Assembly: GCF_000231385.2 (NCBI RefSeq)
Contig: NC_018515.1
Location: 1,492,501 to 1,556,500 of the forward strand
Direction: 5' to 3'
Length of the DNA: 64,000 nucleotides
DNA from: Desulfosporosinus meridiei DSM 13257
GTDB lineage: Bacteria > Bacillota > Desulfitobacteriia > Desulfitobacteriales > Desulfitobacteriaceae
The stretch's first letter is position 1. Every line of letters begins with the position of its first letter. The notes beneath the pieces are model-generated. The model saw only the letters and a list, made by a program, of their open reading frames with translations, was not told the origin of the DNA and made no database searches. Shown in pieces: positions 52,037 to 60,351 of the stretch. The position numbers and the translations under genes were made by a program.

Positions 52037-52080
52037 ATCCTAGAGATTGGTTAGTTTGCTAATCACCTCTAGGATTTTTT
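52037..52080 (+). terminator. Intrinsic terminator after the Cys/His-rich gene
   Basis: ATCCTAGAGATTGGTTAG folds on CTAATCACCTCTAGGAT and runs into TTTTTT. It lies 75 bases after the stop codon. Confidence 0.85.
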
Positions 52081-52084
52081 GTGG

Positions 52085-52204
52085 ATGAATGACTATTATC
52101 AGCGAAGAAAATCAGATCCGTTCATAAGGAAGATTAACAAAATTGATAATACTCTGCGAGAAATCTTAGAGGAGTTAAGATTAAGAAACAAAGATATTGA
52201 ATAA
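52085..52204 (+). CDS. Possible 39-residue small protein
   Basis: ATG opens a 39-residue frame beginning MNDYYQRRKSDPFIRKINKI, which looks like an amphipathic helix (IDNTLREILEELRLRNKDI). It starts five bases after the terminator's T-run and has only a weak AGGA upstream. The composition is protein-like, but there is no independent support. Confidence 0.35.
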   Translation: MNDYYQRRKSDPFIRKINKIDNTLREILEELRLRNKDIE

Positions 52205-52256
52205 TATATTGAACTGTACAGATTTGCCGTAAAGGGGCAGAGAGGGAGGGAGTTAT

Positions 52257-52619
52257 GTGTCTAGCTATTTTTACATGGCAATTTTATGTGCCGTAAACTT
52301 ATACATAATGGTACGGGAAATTTACAGGTTCAGTAAAGGAAAATATTACACATACTTTACCTGGAACAAAACAGACAGTTTTAAGAAAAAAGTGCTGGAT
52401 ATTTGTTTGCTTATAGTGGTTTGGGTCAGTATTTATAATCTGCCGCCTGAAACTATGCCTAATTTTCTTCCGGCATTCATTCTTATAGCCCTTTGCTTGG
52501 TATTTAGTACTTTAAATTATTTAACCTATGTAAAAATTCGAGATTCGAAAATTTTTATTCATGCACTTATCTTGGATATATTAGTTATAGCTCTTTTTTT
52601 AATAATTGAATTGATGTGA
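52257..52619 (+). CDS. Small integral membrane protein, unknown function
   Basis: 120 residues with four hydrophobic segments (residues ~3-18, ~45-62, ~67-83 and ~98-118) and a basic loop. GTG start, with GGGAGGGAG about six bases upstream. No family was recognised. It ends before a bidirectional terminator. Confidence 0.65.
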   Translation: MSSYFYMAILCAVNLYIMVREIYRFSKGKYYTYFTWNKTDSFKKKVLDICLLIVVWVSIYNLPPETMPNFLPAFILIALCLVFSTLNYLTYVKIRDSKIFIHALILDILVIALFLIIELM

Positions 52620-52686
52620 ATTTACCGATCAGACATCCCCAAAGTGGAGAGTGATAATCCCTCTTGACAGAAATATGTGAGGTTAG

Positions 52687-52728
52687 ATAAAAGGTTCTTT
52701 CCTTTATTAAGAGGAAAGAACCTTTTAT
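52687..52728. terminator. Bidirectional intrinsic terminator
   Basis: A perfect 17-bp stem (ATAAAAGGTTCTTTCCT) with an 8-nt loop lies between the plus-strand membrane gene and the minus-strand ferritin gene. Confidence 0.85.
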
Positions 52729-52747
52729 CAATTGACCTGAGTAAGGC

Positions 52748-53260
52748 TTAACCAGGAATTACTGCGGGAACATATACTCGTTGGGCCAGTTCATTGTCGA
52801 TCATAAACAGTCCGGCACCATCCCCCTTGATAAGCTTGAGTTTATTTAAAACGCGGCTTACATTTTCCTCTTCTTCCGCCTGTTCAGTAATAAACCACTG
52901 GACGAAAATTTCTGTAGTATGGTCTCTGACTTCTCGGGCTATGTCCATGAGAGAGTAGATTGATTGAGTAACGGTTTGCTCATGGGCTAAGGTTAATTCG
53001 AATACCTCTAGAGGATCGGAAAATTCGCTTTGTGGTTTTTGTATCTCAGCAAAGGTGAGTTTTCCGCCAATTTTATTGATGTAATTGAAAAAACCCAGAG
53101 CATGATCTCGTTCTTCTTGAACTTGAACGCGGAAAAAATTAGCGAATCCGTCCAGGTTAAGTGATGAGAAATAAGCTTGCATCGCAAGATAAAAATAAGC
53201 GGAAAAGAGTTCTTTGTTTACTTGGTCATTAAGGGCTTTAACCATTTTTTCGTTATTCAA
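52748..53260 (-). CDS. Ferritin (bacterial, non-heme)
   Basis: 170 residues, a four-helix ferritin. Ferroxidase-site residues are visible: NKELFSAYFYLAMQAYF (Glu and Tyr), VQEERDHALGFFNYI (Glu-Glu-x-x-His), and a later LTLAHEQTVTQSI and FITEQAEEEENV. It oxidises and stores iron as a 24-mer shell. TTG at 53260 follows TAGGTGA; a GTG nine bases earlier is also possible. It is a logical partner of the nearby feo genes, though no DtxR-type box was found upstream. Confidence 0.88.
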   Translation of the reverse strand: MNNEKMVKALNDQVNKELFSAYFYLAMQAYFSSLNLDGFANFFRVQVQEERDHALGFFNYINKIGGKLTFAEIQKPQSEFSDPLEVFELTLAHEQTVTQSIYSLMDIAREVRDHTTEIFVQWFITEQAEEEENVSRVLNKLKLIKGDGAGLFMIDNELAQRVYVPAVIPG

Positions 53261-53325
53261 TATCTTCACCTATCCTTTTATACAGAATTATTTATTTCCA
53301 TTGATCTATACATCTCCCTCCTGTG

Positions 53326-53946
53326 TCAGGGTTCCTTCTTATTCCCTTCATGGTTTTTATTGTTAACTTCTAAGAAGATGTTGTTTGGGTTAGGATTTAG
53401 CTGTGACGTTTTTGTTATTGGCGCTTCGTCATAACCAATGCTTTGTTTGATCAGAGATAATTCATTCATGATTATGATGAAATCTTCCTTTGTTATGGGT
53501 TTCTTGTTTTCTTTTAATTCATATCCCAACTGGCCACTAACTTCAATGGTAGCGTATTGAATATCTTCTAGGGATGGTATTCCAGCCTGTCTTACGCGAG
53601 TTTCAAGTTTATCAAGAGACAACCGAATTTTTTTTAGATTATTAAGAATGGGTTTGCCATTTTCAATAACCATTACAGCTTTACCTGTAAAGAGTGTCTC
53701 CAAAATGTCAATCTTTAGTGAAAGATATTCACTGAAGATCATTAATACTGTCAACAATAAGGCTGCGGCGAAGGTAACAAAAAGGCCATGACCAGCAACG
53801 GGTTGAATTAGCAAAGATCCTAATCCAATCATTACGATAGTTTGGGATATGGTCATTTGCGAGATTGATTTTCGCCCGCCAATTCTTAAGATGAATGTTC
53901 CTATAAAGAATATTAGAATTACTTCCCAGATCCAATGTAACTCCAC
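53326..53946 (-). CDS. YetF-like (DUF421) membrane protein
   Basis: 206 residues. Two or three membrane segments in the first ~80 residues include FILRIGGRKSISQMTISQT, the family signature. The C-terminal half is soluble with GKAVMVIENGKPI and DIQYATIEVSGQLGYE, as in YetF/YkjA-type proteins. Function is unknown; similar proteins are linked to spore or stress response. The GTG at 53946 follows GGAGG by five bases; a TTG 12 bases earlier is the alternative. The ferritin gene follows downstream. Confidence 0.8.
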   Translation of the reverse strand: MELHWIWEVILIFFIGTFILRIGGRKSISQMTISQTIVMIGLGSLLIQPVAGHGLFVTFAAALLLTVLMIFSEYLSLKIDILETLFTGKAVMVIENGKPILNNLKKIRLSLDKLETRVRQAGIPSLEDIQYATIEVSGQLGYELKENKKPITKEDFIIIMNELSLIKQSIGYDEAPITKTSQLNPNPNNIFLEVNNKNHEGNKKEP

Positions 53947-54316
53947 TTGTACCTCCAAAGTATAAGCTCATGTAATTAGCATTCAGATTCACTGGAATAT
54001 GAGCTATAGTGGCATAACCTTCAGCTTGAACCAGTAATTAGGATGCCCTTAATATCTAAACTTAACACTTGAAACTATAAAATTTATCCGATGACTACCA
54101 GTAGTAAGACTTCCATCTTCTACAAGTACGAAAGCATCCAGTGACGAAACCCGGGTGAGGGTTTCGCCAAGCCGCCTGCACCCAAGAAAAGCATAACGGC
54201 GCAGGTTGCTTTCGCCGAACCGCAAACTCCATCTGAAGCTAAGAATCACTTGATACAATGAGGGAAATAGTTCTTAGATCAATGGATATAAAATGAACTA
54301 TTGAAAAAAATAAAGA
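53947..54316. other. Intergenic stretch with GC-rich hairpins
   Basis: About 370 bases between divergent genes. A perfect 8-bp hairpin CGAAACCC-GGGTGA-GGGTTTCG lies at 54145-54166, and a second pairing CCTGC...GCAGG follows to about 54215. The GC-rich block (54140-54230) stands out from AT-rich surroundings and may be a structured RNA or repeat. No known riboswitch class was recognised. Confidence 0.4.
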
Positions 54317-54361
54317 GTGCCCCCCTTTTGTTTTAAACTTTCAAAAAGGAGACTCTTGAAA

Positions 54362-55246
54362 ATGAATGTAATCGAGATTAATGGTCTAACCAAGTATTAC
54401 GGAAAAGAACGCGGAATTATTGATATTAATTTTAATGTAGAGGAGAAAGAGATCTTTGGCTTTATTGGTCCTAACGGTGCGGGAAAGTCAACGACTCTAC
54501 GTACTTTATTGGCCCTTCTTTATCCCACAAGCGGAAGTGCCAAAATATTTGGGAAGGACTGTATAAAACATGGCCCGGAAATAAAAAAAGAAATTGGCTA
54601 CTTACCCTCTGAAGTATTCTATTATGACAAAATGAAAGTTATTGATCTCTTAAACTATTCGGCAAGTTTCTATAAAAAGGATTGTCGTAAAAGGATAAAA
54701 GAGTTAGCTGAAATCATGGATCTCAATCTTAACAAAAGGATTGACGACTTATCCTTTGGCAATAAAAAGAAAGTTGGCATCGTGCAAGGGCTCCTCCATG
54801 AGCCAAAACTAATTATTCTTGATGAGCCGACAAGTGGTCTGGATCCTCTTATGCAACAAAGGTTCTTCGAACTATTACAAGAGGAAAACAGAAAGGGTTC
54901 AACTATTTTGTTTTCTTCTCATATTTTAGGTGAGGTTCAGAGAATGTGTAACCGGGTTGCCATTATTAAGGAAGGGAAAATCATTCAGCTGGAAAAGATC
55001 AGTGCTTTACAAGAGAATAACTATAAAAAAATCAGAGTTCAGTTAAATGCTGATTTAGAGCAGGATTATTTCAATATCGAAGGAGTAAGTAATTTAGAGG
55101 CAAAGGGAAATGTCATCAGTTTTTTATTCAGAGGGAATATAAATTTGATGCTGAAAAAACTTTCGGAAATCGAGATAGCCAATGTCTGGGTCGAGGAACC
55201 TGATCTTGAAGAAATCTTTTTGCATTTCTATGAAAAAGGGGCCTAA
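54362..55246 (+). CDS. ABC-2 exporter ATP-binding protein
   Basis: 294 residues with Walker A GPNGAGKST near residue 38, signature LSFGNKKKVGIVQG (unusual, as LSGGQ is typical), Walker B LIILDEPTSGLD and switch His in FSSHILGE. The C-terminal ~70 residues extend beyond the ATPase fold as in CcmA/NatA-type exporters. It powers the two permeases that follow. The ATG at 54362 lies ten bases after GGAG; a TTG six bases earlier is possible. The signature change may affect hydrolysis rate. Confidence 0.88.
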   Translation: MNVIEINGLTKYYGKERGIIDINFNVEEKEIFGFIGPNGAGKSTTLRTLLALLYPTSGSAKIFGKDCIKHGPEIKKEIGYLPSEVFYYDKMKVIDLLNYSASFYKKDCRKRIKELAEIMDLNLNKRIDDLSFGNKKKVGIVQGLLHEPKLIILDEPTSGLDPLMQQRFFELLQEENRKGSTILFSSHILGEVQRMCNRVAIIKEGKIIQLEKISALQENNYKKIRVQLNADLEQDYFNIEGVSNLEAKGNVISFLFRGNINLMLKKLSEIEIANVWVEEPDLEEIFLHFYEKGA

Positions 55247-55250
55247 GAGT

Positions 55251-56048
55251 ATGAATATGCTTCTACATGAGTTAAAGGTCTATAAAAAGAATACAATAAT
55301 CTGGTCGGTGACTTTATCAGGATTGGTTCTTCTTTTCCTCTCCATGTTTCCGTCCATTTCCAGAGAAGCAGATGAGTTTAAAAGGTTGATGGAGGGTTTT
55401 CCGGAGGCTATCAGAATGGCTTTAGGGATTTCTGTGGAGAATATTGGTTCAATTTTAGGATTCTATTCCTATGTCTTCTTGTATATATCCCTTTTCGGAG
55501 CAATCCAAGGAATGCTCTTGGGCATGTCAATCTTATCTAAAGAAGTGAGGGAAAAAACTGCGGATTTCCTATTAACCAAGCCCGTTACCCGCAATCAAAT
55601 CGTTACTTCCAAGATATTAGCGGCCTTTCTCTCCTTAGTATTCACAAACATTCTTTACTTAGGAGCAGCAACTCTTATGGCCTCTTATGTCGAAACAAAT
55701 GAGTTCAGTATTAAAATATTTTTGCTGTTGTCGTTAACTTTATTCTACCTGCAGCTTATTTTCCTGGCCTTGGGGATTCTTGTTTCCTTGTTAATCCCTA
55801 AGCTCAAATCAGTCCTATCTGTTTCCTTGGGTATGGTCTTTGCTTTTTTTATGATAGGAGCTTTTGCTTCAACAACTGAGGATGTTGCCTTACGTTATCT
55901 TACGCCTTTTAAATACTTTGACTTTACCTATATTATTCAAAATTCAGGTTATGAACCTTCATTTATCTTCGTAGCGCTAGGTTTTATAGTGATTGCCATC
56001 TTAGCTAGCTATTATATATATGCCAAGCGCGACATCCATGCAGTATAG
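55251..56048 (+). CDS. ABC-2 type permease (first copy)
   Basis: 265 residues with six membrane segments, in the ABC-2 permease family. SREADEFKRLMEGFPEAIRM lies in the first outer loop, and GMSILSKEVREKTADFLLTK near residue 92 is the typical cytoplasmic contact segment. It starts four bases after the ATPase stop and works with it. The next gene is a clear paralogue (about the same length and layout), so the transporter is probably a heterodimer. The substrate (lipid, antibiotic, peptide) is unknown. Confidence 0.82.
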   Translation: MNMLLHELKVYKKNTIIWSVTLSGLVLLFLSMFPSISREADEFKRLMEGFPEAIRMALGISVENIGSILGFYSYVFLYISLFGAIQGMLLGMSILSKEVREKTADFLLTKPVTRNQIVTSKILAAFLSLVFTNILYLGAATLMASYVETNEFSIKIFLLLSLTLFYLQLIFLALGILVSLLIPKLKSVLSVSLGMVFAFFMIGAFASTTEDVALRYLTPFKYFDFTYIIQNSGYEPSFIFVALGFIVIAILASYYIYAKRDIHAV

Positions 56049-56092
56049 CAAGGAAAGGATATCTGTTGATGTAAACGGGAGGAGGCTTAACT

Positions 56093-56890
56093 ATGAACGT
56101 TTTTGTTCGTGAAATGAGAGCTAACCGAAAAGCTCTGATTATTTGGTGCATTGGTGTCGCACTGTTAATCTCAAGTAGTATGGGCAAATATGCAGGACTT
56201 TCGGCCTCAGGTCAATCAATCAATGACCTGTTAAACCAGATGCCCCACTCCCTAAAAGTGGTTATGGGTATGGGCAGCTTTGATTTAACAACGGCTGTAG
56301 GATACTATGGAGTTCTTTTTATCTACTTAGCAGTAATGGCTACTATTCATGCAGCTATGTTAGGAGCAAACATAATCTCTAAGGAAGAACGAGACAAAAC
56401 CGCAGAGTTTTTGTTCGTAAAACCAGTTTCCAGAAACACAATTATCACGTCCAAACTACTGGCCGCTCTCGTTAACATAGTAGTCTTTAATCTTGTGACC
56501 TATGCCAGCTCAATCCTCATGGTGCAGCAATTCAGCCAAGGGGCAGGGGGCAGCGGGGAGATAACCAGACTTATGATTGGAATGTTTGTCTTACAATTGC
56601 TTTTTCTGGTTGTCGGTTCTGCGATTGCCGCTAAGAGTAAGCATCCTAAGACTGCTCCTGCCCTTGCCACAGGAATACTATTATTTAGTTTTATATTATC
56701 GATTGCCATTGATCTTAATAACAAGCTCGAGTTCTTGAGGTTTTTTACACCCTTTAAATATTATGACGCCAAAAATCTTATGTATGACAGAGGTTTTGAG
56801 ACAGTTTATGTCCTTATATCAGTAGGGGTTATTGCTGTGTCGTTGATGGCGACTTATGCTTTCTATAAAAATAGGGATCTGAAAGTCTAA
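56093..56890 (+). CDS. ABC-2 type permease (second copy)
   Basis: 265 residues with six membrane segments. GANIISKEERDKTAEFLFVK near residue 96 corresponds to the same contact segment in the first copy, and the C-termini of both end with a short YAF/YIYAKRD-like tail. This marks a tandem duplication. GGGAGGAGG lies before the ATG. It ends the operon ahead of a strong terminator. Confidence 0.82.
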   Translation: MNVFVREMRANRKALIIWCIGVALLISSSMGKYAGLSASGQSINDLLNQMPHSLKVVMGMGSFDLTTAVGYYGVLFIYLAVMATIHAAMLGANIISKEERDKTAEFLFVKPVSRNTIITSKLLAALVNIVVFNLVTYASSILMVQQFSQGAGGSGEITRLMIGMFVLQLLFLVVGSAIAAKSKHPKTAPALATGILLFSFILSIAIDLNNKLEFLRFFTPFKYYDAKNLMYDRGFETVYVLISVGVIAVSLMATYAFYKNRDLKV

Positions 56891-57012
56891 TAGACTAGTG
56901 AATATTCGAGAGCCTAAACTAGTTGTTTTCGTAGAGAATCTAGCAGCCAGCTAGCTTTGAACAGATTTTTTCCTGACATTTCTTAATGAGAATACTGTAA
57001 TTGTTTATAAAC

Positions 57013-57073
57013 TCTTGAAAAGGTTTAAGCCGGAAACGTCATTATTAAACGTTCCGGCTTAAACTTTTTCAAG
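57013..57073 (+). terminator. Long-stem terminator after the ABC-2 operon
   Basis: About 25 paired bases (CTTGAAAAGGTTTAAGCCGG with its complement, one bulge) close a small loop. It may serve the plus-strand ABC operon and also the minus-strand ilvE gene. Confidence 0.75.
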
Positions 57074-57180
57074 AATCGAATCCTATTCAGTTTAATCATC
57101 CGTATATCACTCAAGCTACACACTTTCCAAAGTGTTTGTAATAATATTTCTATCCTTAATAAAGAGCACACAGCCAAAAA

Positions 57181-58251
57181 TTAGACCGTGACTTTATCCA
57201 TCCAGCTGAATTCATCAGGGACGCTGCCATACTGAACACCTGTGACGAAATCAAAGAGTTTTTTGGCGAATTCACCTGTTTGATTATTATTAATGTTAAT
57301 CTTTTGGCCCTTCCAGGAAAGCTCGCCCACAGGGGAAATGACTGCAGCAGTGCCTGTACCAAAGACCTCTTGAAGTTCTCCTTTGGCATGAGCCTCATAC
57401 ACTTCTTCTATTGAAATTTGGCGCTCAGTTGTTTTTAATCCCCAGTTTTGGGCTAATTCCAGCACAGTTTGACGGGTTATGCCACCTAAGATACTCCCAC
57501 TTAACTCAGGAGTAATAATCTCGTCGTTGATCTTAAAGAAGATATTCATGGTGCCAACCTCTTCAACATACTTTCGATGTACTGCATCCAACCATAATAC
57601 CTGATCAAACCCTTGCTCATGGGCTTCGGCTTGAGCGTTAAGACTCATGGCATAATTGGCCGGAGTTTTGGCTTGACCCAAGCCGCCTTTAGTAGCCCGG
57701 ACATACTTATCCTCTACTTTGATGCTGACAGGATTAAAACCATTAGAGTAATAGGCACCTACAGGAGAGAGAATTATAAACAATTTATAAGTACTGGAAA
57801 CCTTAACCCCTATGTAGCCGTCAGTAGAAACGATAAAGGGTCTTATATAAAGAGAAGTACCAAGTTTACTGGGTACCCATGCTTTGTCCAATTCTAAGAG
57901 CTGGAATAAACCTGCTTTTACTTCTTCAACATTAATCTGAGGAATACAGAGATGACTAGCTGATCTATTGAAGCGATTCAGATAATGATTAGCTCTAAAT
58001 ACAGCTATCTGATCGTTTGACGTTCGGAAGGCCTTCATCCCTTCGAAGATTGCTTGCCCATAATGAAAAACTATGGTTGCAGGAAGGAATGAAAACTCAC
58101 CGTAAGGAACTATCCGTGGGGAATGCCATCCTTTACCCTCCTCGTAGTCCATTATGAACATATGATCCGTAAAAATCTTTCCAAAACCCAATTGATCATC
58201 GGTGGGTAATACTCCGGCCTGTTCTACTTTGCTTACAGAAATCTCAGTCAT
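57181..58251 (-). CDS. ilvE: Branched-chain amino acid aminotransferase
   Basis: 356 residues, class IV PLP aminotransferase. Motifs include VFHYGQAIFEGMKAF near residue 60, RFNRSASHLCIP, YIRPFIVSTDGYIGVK, TKGGLGQAKTPANYA and KYVEEVGTMNIFF, and GSILGGITRQTVLELA with the C-terminal GTGTAAVISPVG. It exchanges the amino group between glutamate and the branched-chain 2-oxo acids. The ATG at 58251 follows GGAGG by seven bases. It is transcribed away from aroF and has its own promoter region. Confidence 0.92.
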   Translation of the reverse strand: MTEISVSKVEQAGVLPTDDQLGFGKIFTDHMFIMDYEEGKGWHSPRIVPYGEFSFLPATIVFHYGQAIFEGMKAFRTSNDQIAVFRANHYLNRFNRSASHLCIPQINVEEVKAGLFQLLELDKAWVPSKLGTSLYIRPFIVSTDGYIGVKVSSTYKLFIILSPVGAYYSNGFNPVSIKVEDKYVRATKGGLGQAKTPANYAMSLNAQAEAHEQGFDQVLWLDAVHRKYVEEVGTMNIFFKINDEIITPELSGSILGGITRQTVLELAQNWGLKTTERQISIEEVYEAHAKGELQEVFGTGTAAVISPVGELSWKGQKININNNQTGEFAKKLFDFVTGVQYGSVPDEFSWMDKVTV

Positions 58252-58609
58252 AACTATGCCTCCAAAACTCATTTATGTACCTACTAAATCATAATCCTTG
58301 AAAGTTAGTTCTTCAATACCAGAGGAGCAGGAATTTTGCTGAAACACAATGTATATTGTGTACATGTTGATTGTTTAGTGTATCAAATTCTTGAATTATC
58401 TTTGCAACAATCCTGCTAGAGTCTAGCTTGGAAAATTTTACTTGCTAAAAATAGTTTATCAGATTTTGGCGAAGGAAGCGAATAGTATTATTTATTGGCG
58501 ATTAGTTCCCTGATAAGTTATACCATGACGTTATCACTGATCAACAACAAGTATGTAATCTTTGCTTGACAGATTCTCTATAACAGGATAGAATTTCTTA
58601 AACATAAAA
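58252..58609. other. Intergenic stretch between ilvE and the aroF leader
   Basis: About 360 AT-rich bases that hold the ilvE promoter region on the minus strand and the promoter of the T-box transcript on the plus strand. No gene was recognised. Confidence 0.4.
58344..58361 (-). promoter_or_regulatory. Inverted repeat upstream of ilvE
   Basis: ACACAAT and ATTGTGT flank a 4-base GTAT centre about 93 bases before the ilvE start. It is a candidate operator. Confidence 0.4.
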
Positions 58610-58880
58610 CCTTTGAACAAGAGAAGTACGAGAAGTTGGGTGTATTCAGAGAGTTGCAGGCGGTGAGATTGCAGCAGCATAGATTTTTCCGAATGGGCTT
58701 GTGAGGGCAACTTGAAACTGCTGGGCAGGAGTAGACGTTGACGGGAACCCCGTCCGTTATCAGTGGGGTGCATATGATGGTATGCAAAATGAGTGGGCGA
58801 TTCTTTGGGTCGTCAACTAGGGTGGTATCGCAGAAGTTTAAAAGCTTTTGTCCCTTTATGGGGACAGAAGCTTTTTTGTT
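58610..58880 (+). promoter_or_regulatory. T-box leader of aroF
   Basis: Features of a T-box riboswitch appear in order: AGAGAG near 58650, GGTGAGA, GAGTAGACG near 58728 with a CCGTTATC, and the T-box AGGGTGGTATCGCAG (58819-58833), which pairs with the tRNA acceptor end. The antiterminator region is followed by a terminator (58840-58878). Uncharged tRNA, probably tRNA-Trp, would relieve termination. I could not place the specifier codon with confidence. Confidence 0.85.
58840..58878 (+). terminator. T-box terminator before aroF
   Basis: AAAAGCTTTTGTCCC pairs with GGGACAGAAGCTTTT (one G-U pair) around a 6-nt loop, followed by TTTT. Confidence 0.85.
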
Positions 58881-58987
58881 TTTTTTCGAGCCAACACTCA
58901 TACAGCTAACCGTCACCTATTAGGAATGAGAAACGAATTTTAGGAGTTGAAAGGAGTTTTCACATTGTTAGGAAGAGGTGAGAGTGG

Positions 58988-60004
58988 ATGGTCTTTGTAC
59001 TAAAGCAGAATGTTTCGCCAGAGCAGATAAACCTGTTCGTTGAAAAGATTGAAGCAGAGGGATATTCCACCTTTATAAGCACAGGAACGGAGCATACTGT
59101 CGTATGTCTGATTGGCAACACTGCCAAAATCGATTTGGATTTTATTGTTCAAACTAACGAAATTGTGGAATACGGAAAGCGGGTGACTGAGCCCTATAAG
59201 GCTGTGAATCGTACCGTCCATCCGGAGGATACTCTGGTTAAAGTAGGCAATATAACCTTGGGAGAGGGATTTTTTCAAGTTATATCCGGTCCCTGTTCAG
59301 TTGAGAGTGAGGAACAGATCGTCCAAATTGCCAAAGCTGTTAAGGAAAGTGGGGCGACATTATTAAGGGGAGGTGCCTTTAAACCTCGAACCTCCCCTTA
59401 TGCCTTCCAGGGACTACAAGAGACAGGTATTAAGTTTCTGCTGACTGCTAAGCAGGAAACTGGGTTGCCTATTGTTACAGAGATCATGAATCAGACACAA
59501 TTGCCTTTGTTTGAAGATGTAGACGTCATTCAGATTGGTGCCCGTAATATGCAAAATTTCGATCTGCTCAAGGAAGTCGGACGGTCAAAAAAGCCGGTTT
59601 TGTTGAAAAGAGGCTTATGTAATACCATTGAGGAATTCTTAATGAGTGCAGAATATATTATGTCTGAAGGAAACTCACAGATCATATTATGTGAAAGAGG
59701 AATACGCACCTACGAAACCATGACAAGAAATACTTTGGATATTTCTGCAGTACCACTTTTAAAACAGAAATCACATCTGCCTGTAATTATTGACCCCAGC
59801 CATGCAGCGGGAATCCGAAGTTTGGTAGCCCCCTTATCTAAGGCTGCCCTTGCCGTTGGTGCCGACGGTGTTATGATCGAGACCCATTATAACCCTTCCA
59901 AAGCCTTAAGTGATGGTGCTCAGACCCTTGATTTAGAACAGTTTGCCTCTCTGATGAAGGATCTTAAGAAGAGAGCTGCCTTTGAAGGAAAGGCAGGCAT
60001 CTAA
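58988..60004 (+). CDS. aroF: 3-Deoxy-7-phosphoheptulonate synthase
   Basis: 338 residues of the type I-beta (KDPS-like) DAHP synthase. The N-terminal ~75 residues are a ferredoxin-like regulatory domain. The catalytic barrel carries [47 protein letters not shown] and [13 protein letters not shown]. It condenses phosphoenolpyruvate and erythrose-4-phosphate in the first step of the shikimate pathway. AGAGGTGAGAG lies before the ATG. A T-box leader controls it, and the trp genes follow behind a second T-box. Confidence 0.93.
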   Translation: MVFVLKQNVSPEQINLFVEKIEAEGYSTFISTGTEHTVVCLIGNTAKIDLDFIVQTNEIVEYGKRVTEPYKAVNRTVHPEDTLVKVGNITLGEGFFQVISGPCSVESEEQIVQIAKAVKESGATLLRGGAFKPRTSPYAFQGLQETGIKFLLTAKQETGLPIVTEIMNQTQLPLFEDVDVIQIGARNMQNFDLLKEVGRSKKPVLLKRGLCNTIEEFLMSAEYIMSEGNSQIILCERGIRTYETMTRNTLDISAVPLLKQKSHLPVIIDPSHAAGIRSLVAPLSKAALAVGADGVMIETHYNPSKALSDGAQTLDLEQFASLMKDLKKRAAFEGKAGI

Positions 60005-60059
60005 ACGTAAAAACTTAAATAGAGCTACAAACCATTGAGGCGGAGATAACGTTATTACG

Positions 60060-60300
60060 TGCCCTTACAGAGAGCAGGAGAAGCTGAGAACCTGCAGAAC
60101 GCAGTATAGCAAATGGACCGCTGAGGGCGCAATGAAACGGACTTTTCCGGAGTACCCTGCGACGCAGCACAAGCGTTAAGATGTGAGGAATATGATAGTA
60201 TTCTTTGAAGATTGCCGACGAAATGTCGGCAAAGCAAGGTGGTACCGTGAGTCAGTAATTTGCTCGCCCTTGACAACAATTGTCAAGGGTGAGTTTTTTT
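60060..60300 (+). promoter_or_regulatory. T-box leader of the trp operon
   Basis: Between aroF and trpE, AGAGAGCAGG (near 60067), GGAGTA near 60150, CGTTA and the T-box AAGGTGGTACCGTGAG (60236-60251) appear in order, ending in a strong terminator (60263-60300). tRNA-Trp is the most likely effector by context. The distal-loop stretch AATGGxCxxxTGAGGGC is shared with the aroF leader, suggesting duplication. Confidence 0.85.
60263..60300 (+). terminator. T-box terminator before trpE
   Basis: CTCGCCCTTGACAA pairs with TTGTCAAGGGTGAG (one G-U pair, CAA loop), followed by seven T's. Confidence 0.9.
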
Positions 60301-60351
60301 ATTCGGTCAAACTCATCTAAGCAAAGATTAGCAAAGAAAGGAGTCAATCAT

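Noticed and set aside
54140-54230. Cyclic-di-GMP riboswitch
   Set aside because: Some GC-rich hairpins are similar, but the conserved GEMM core is not present in either orientation.
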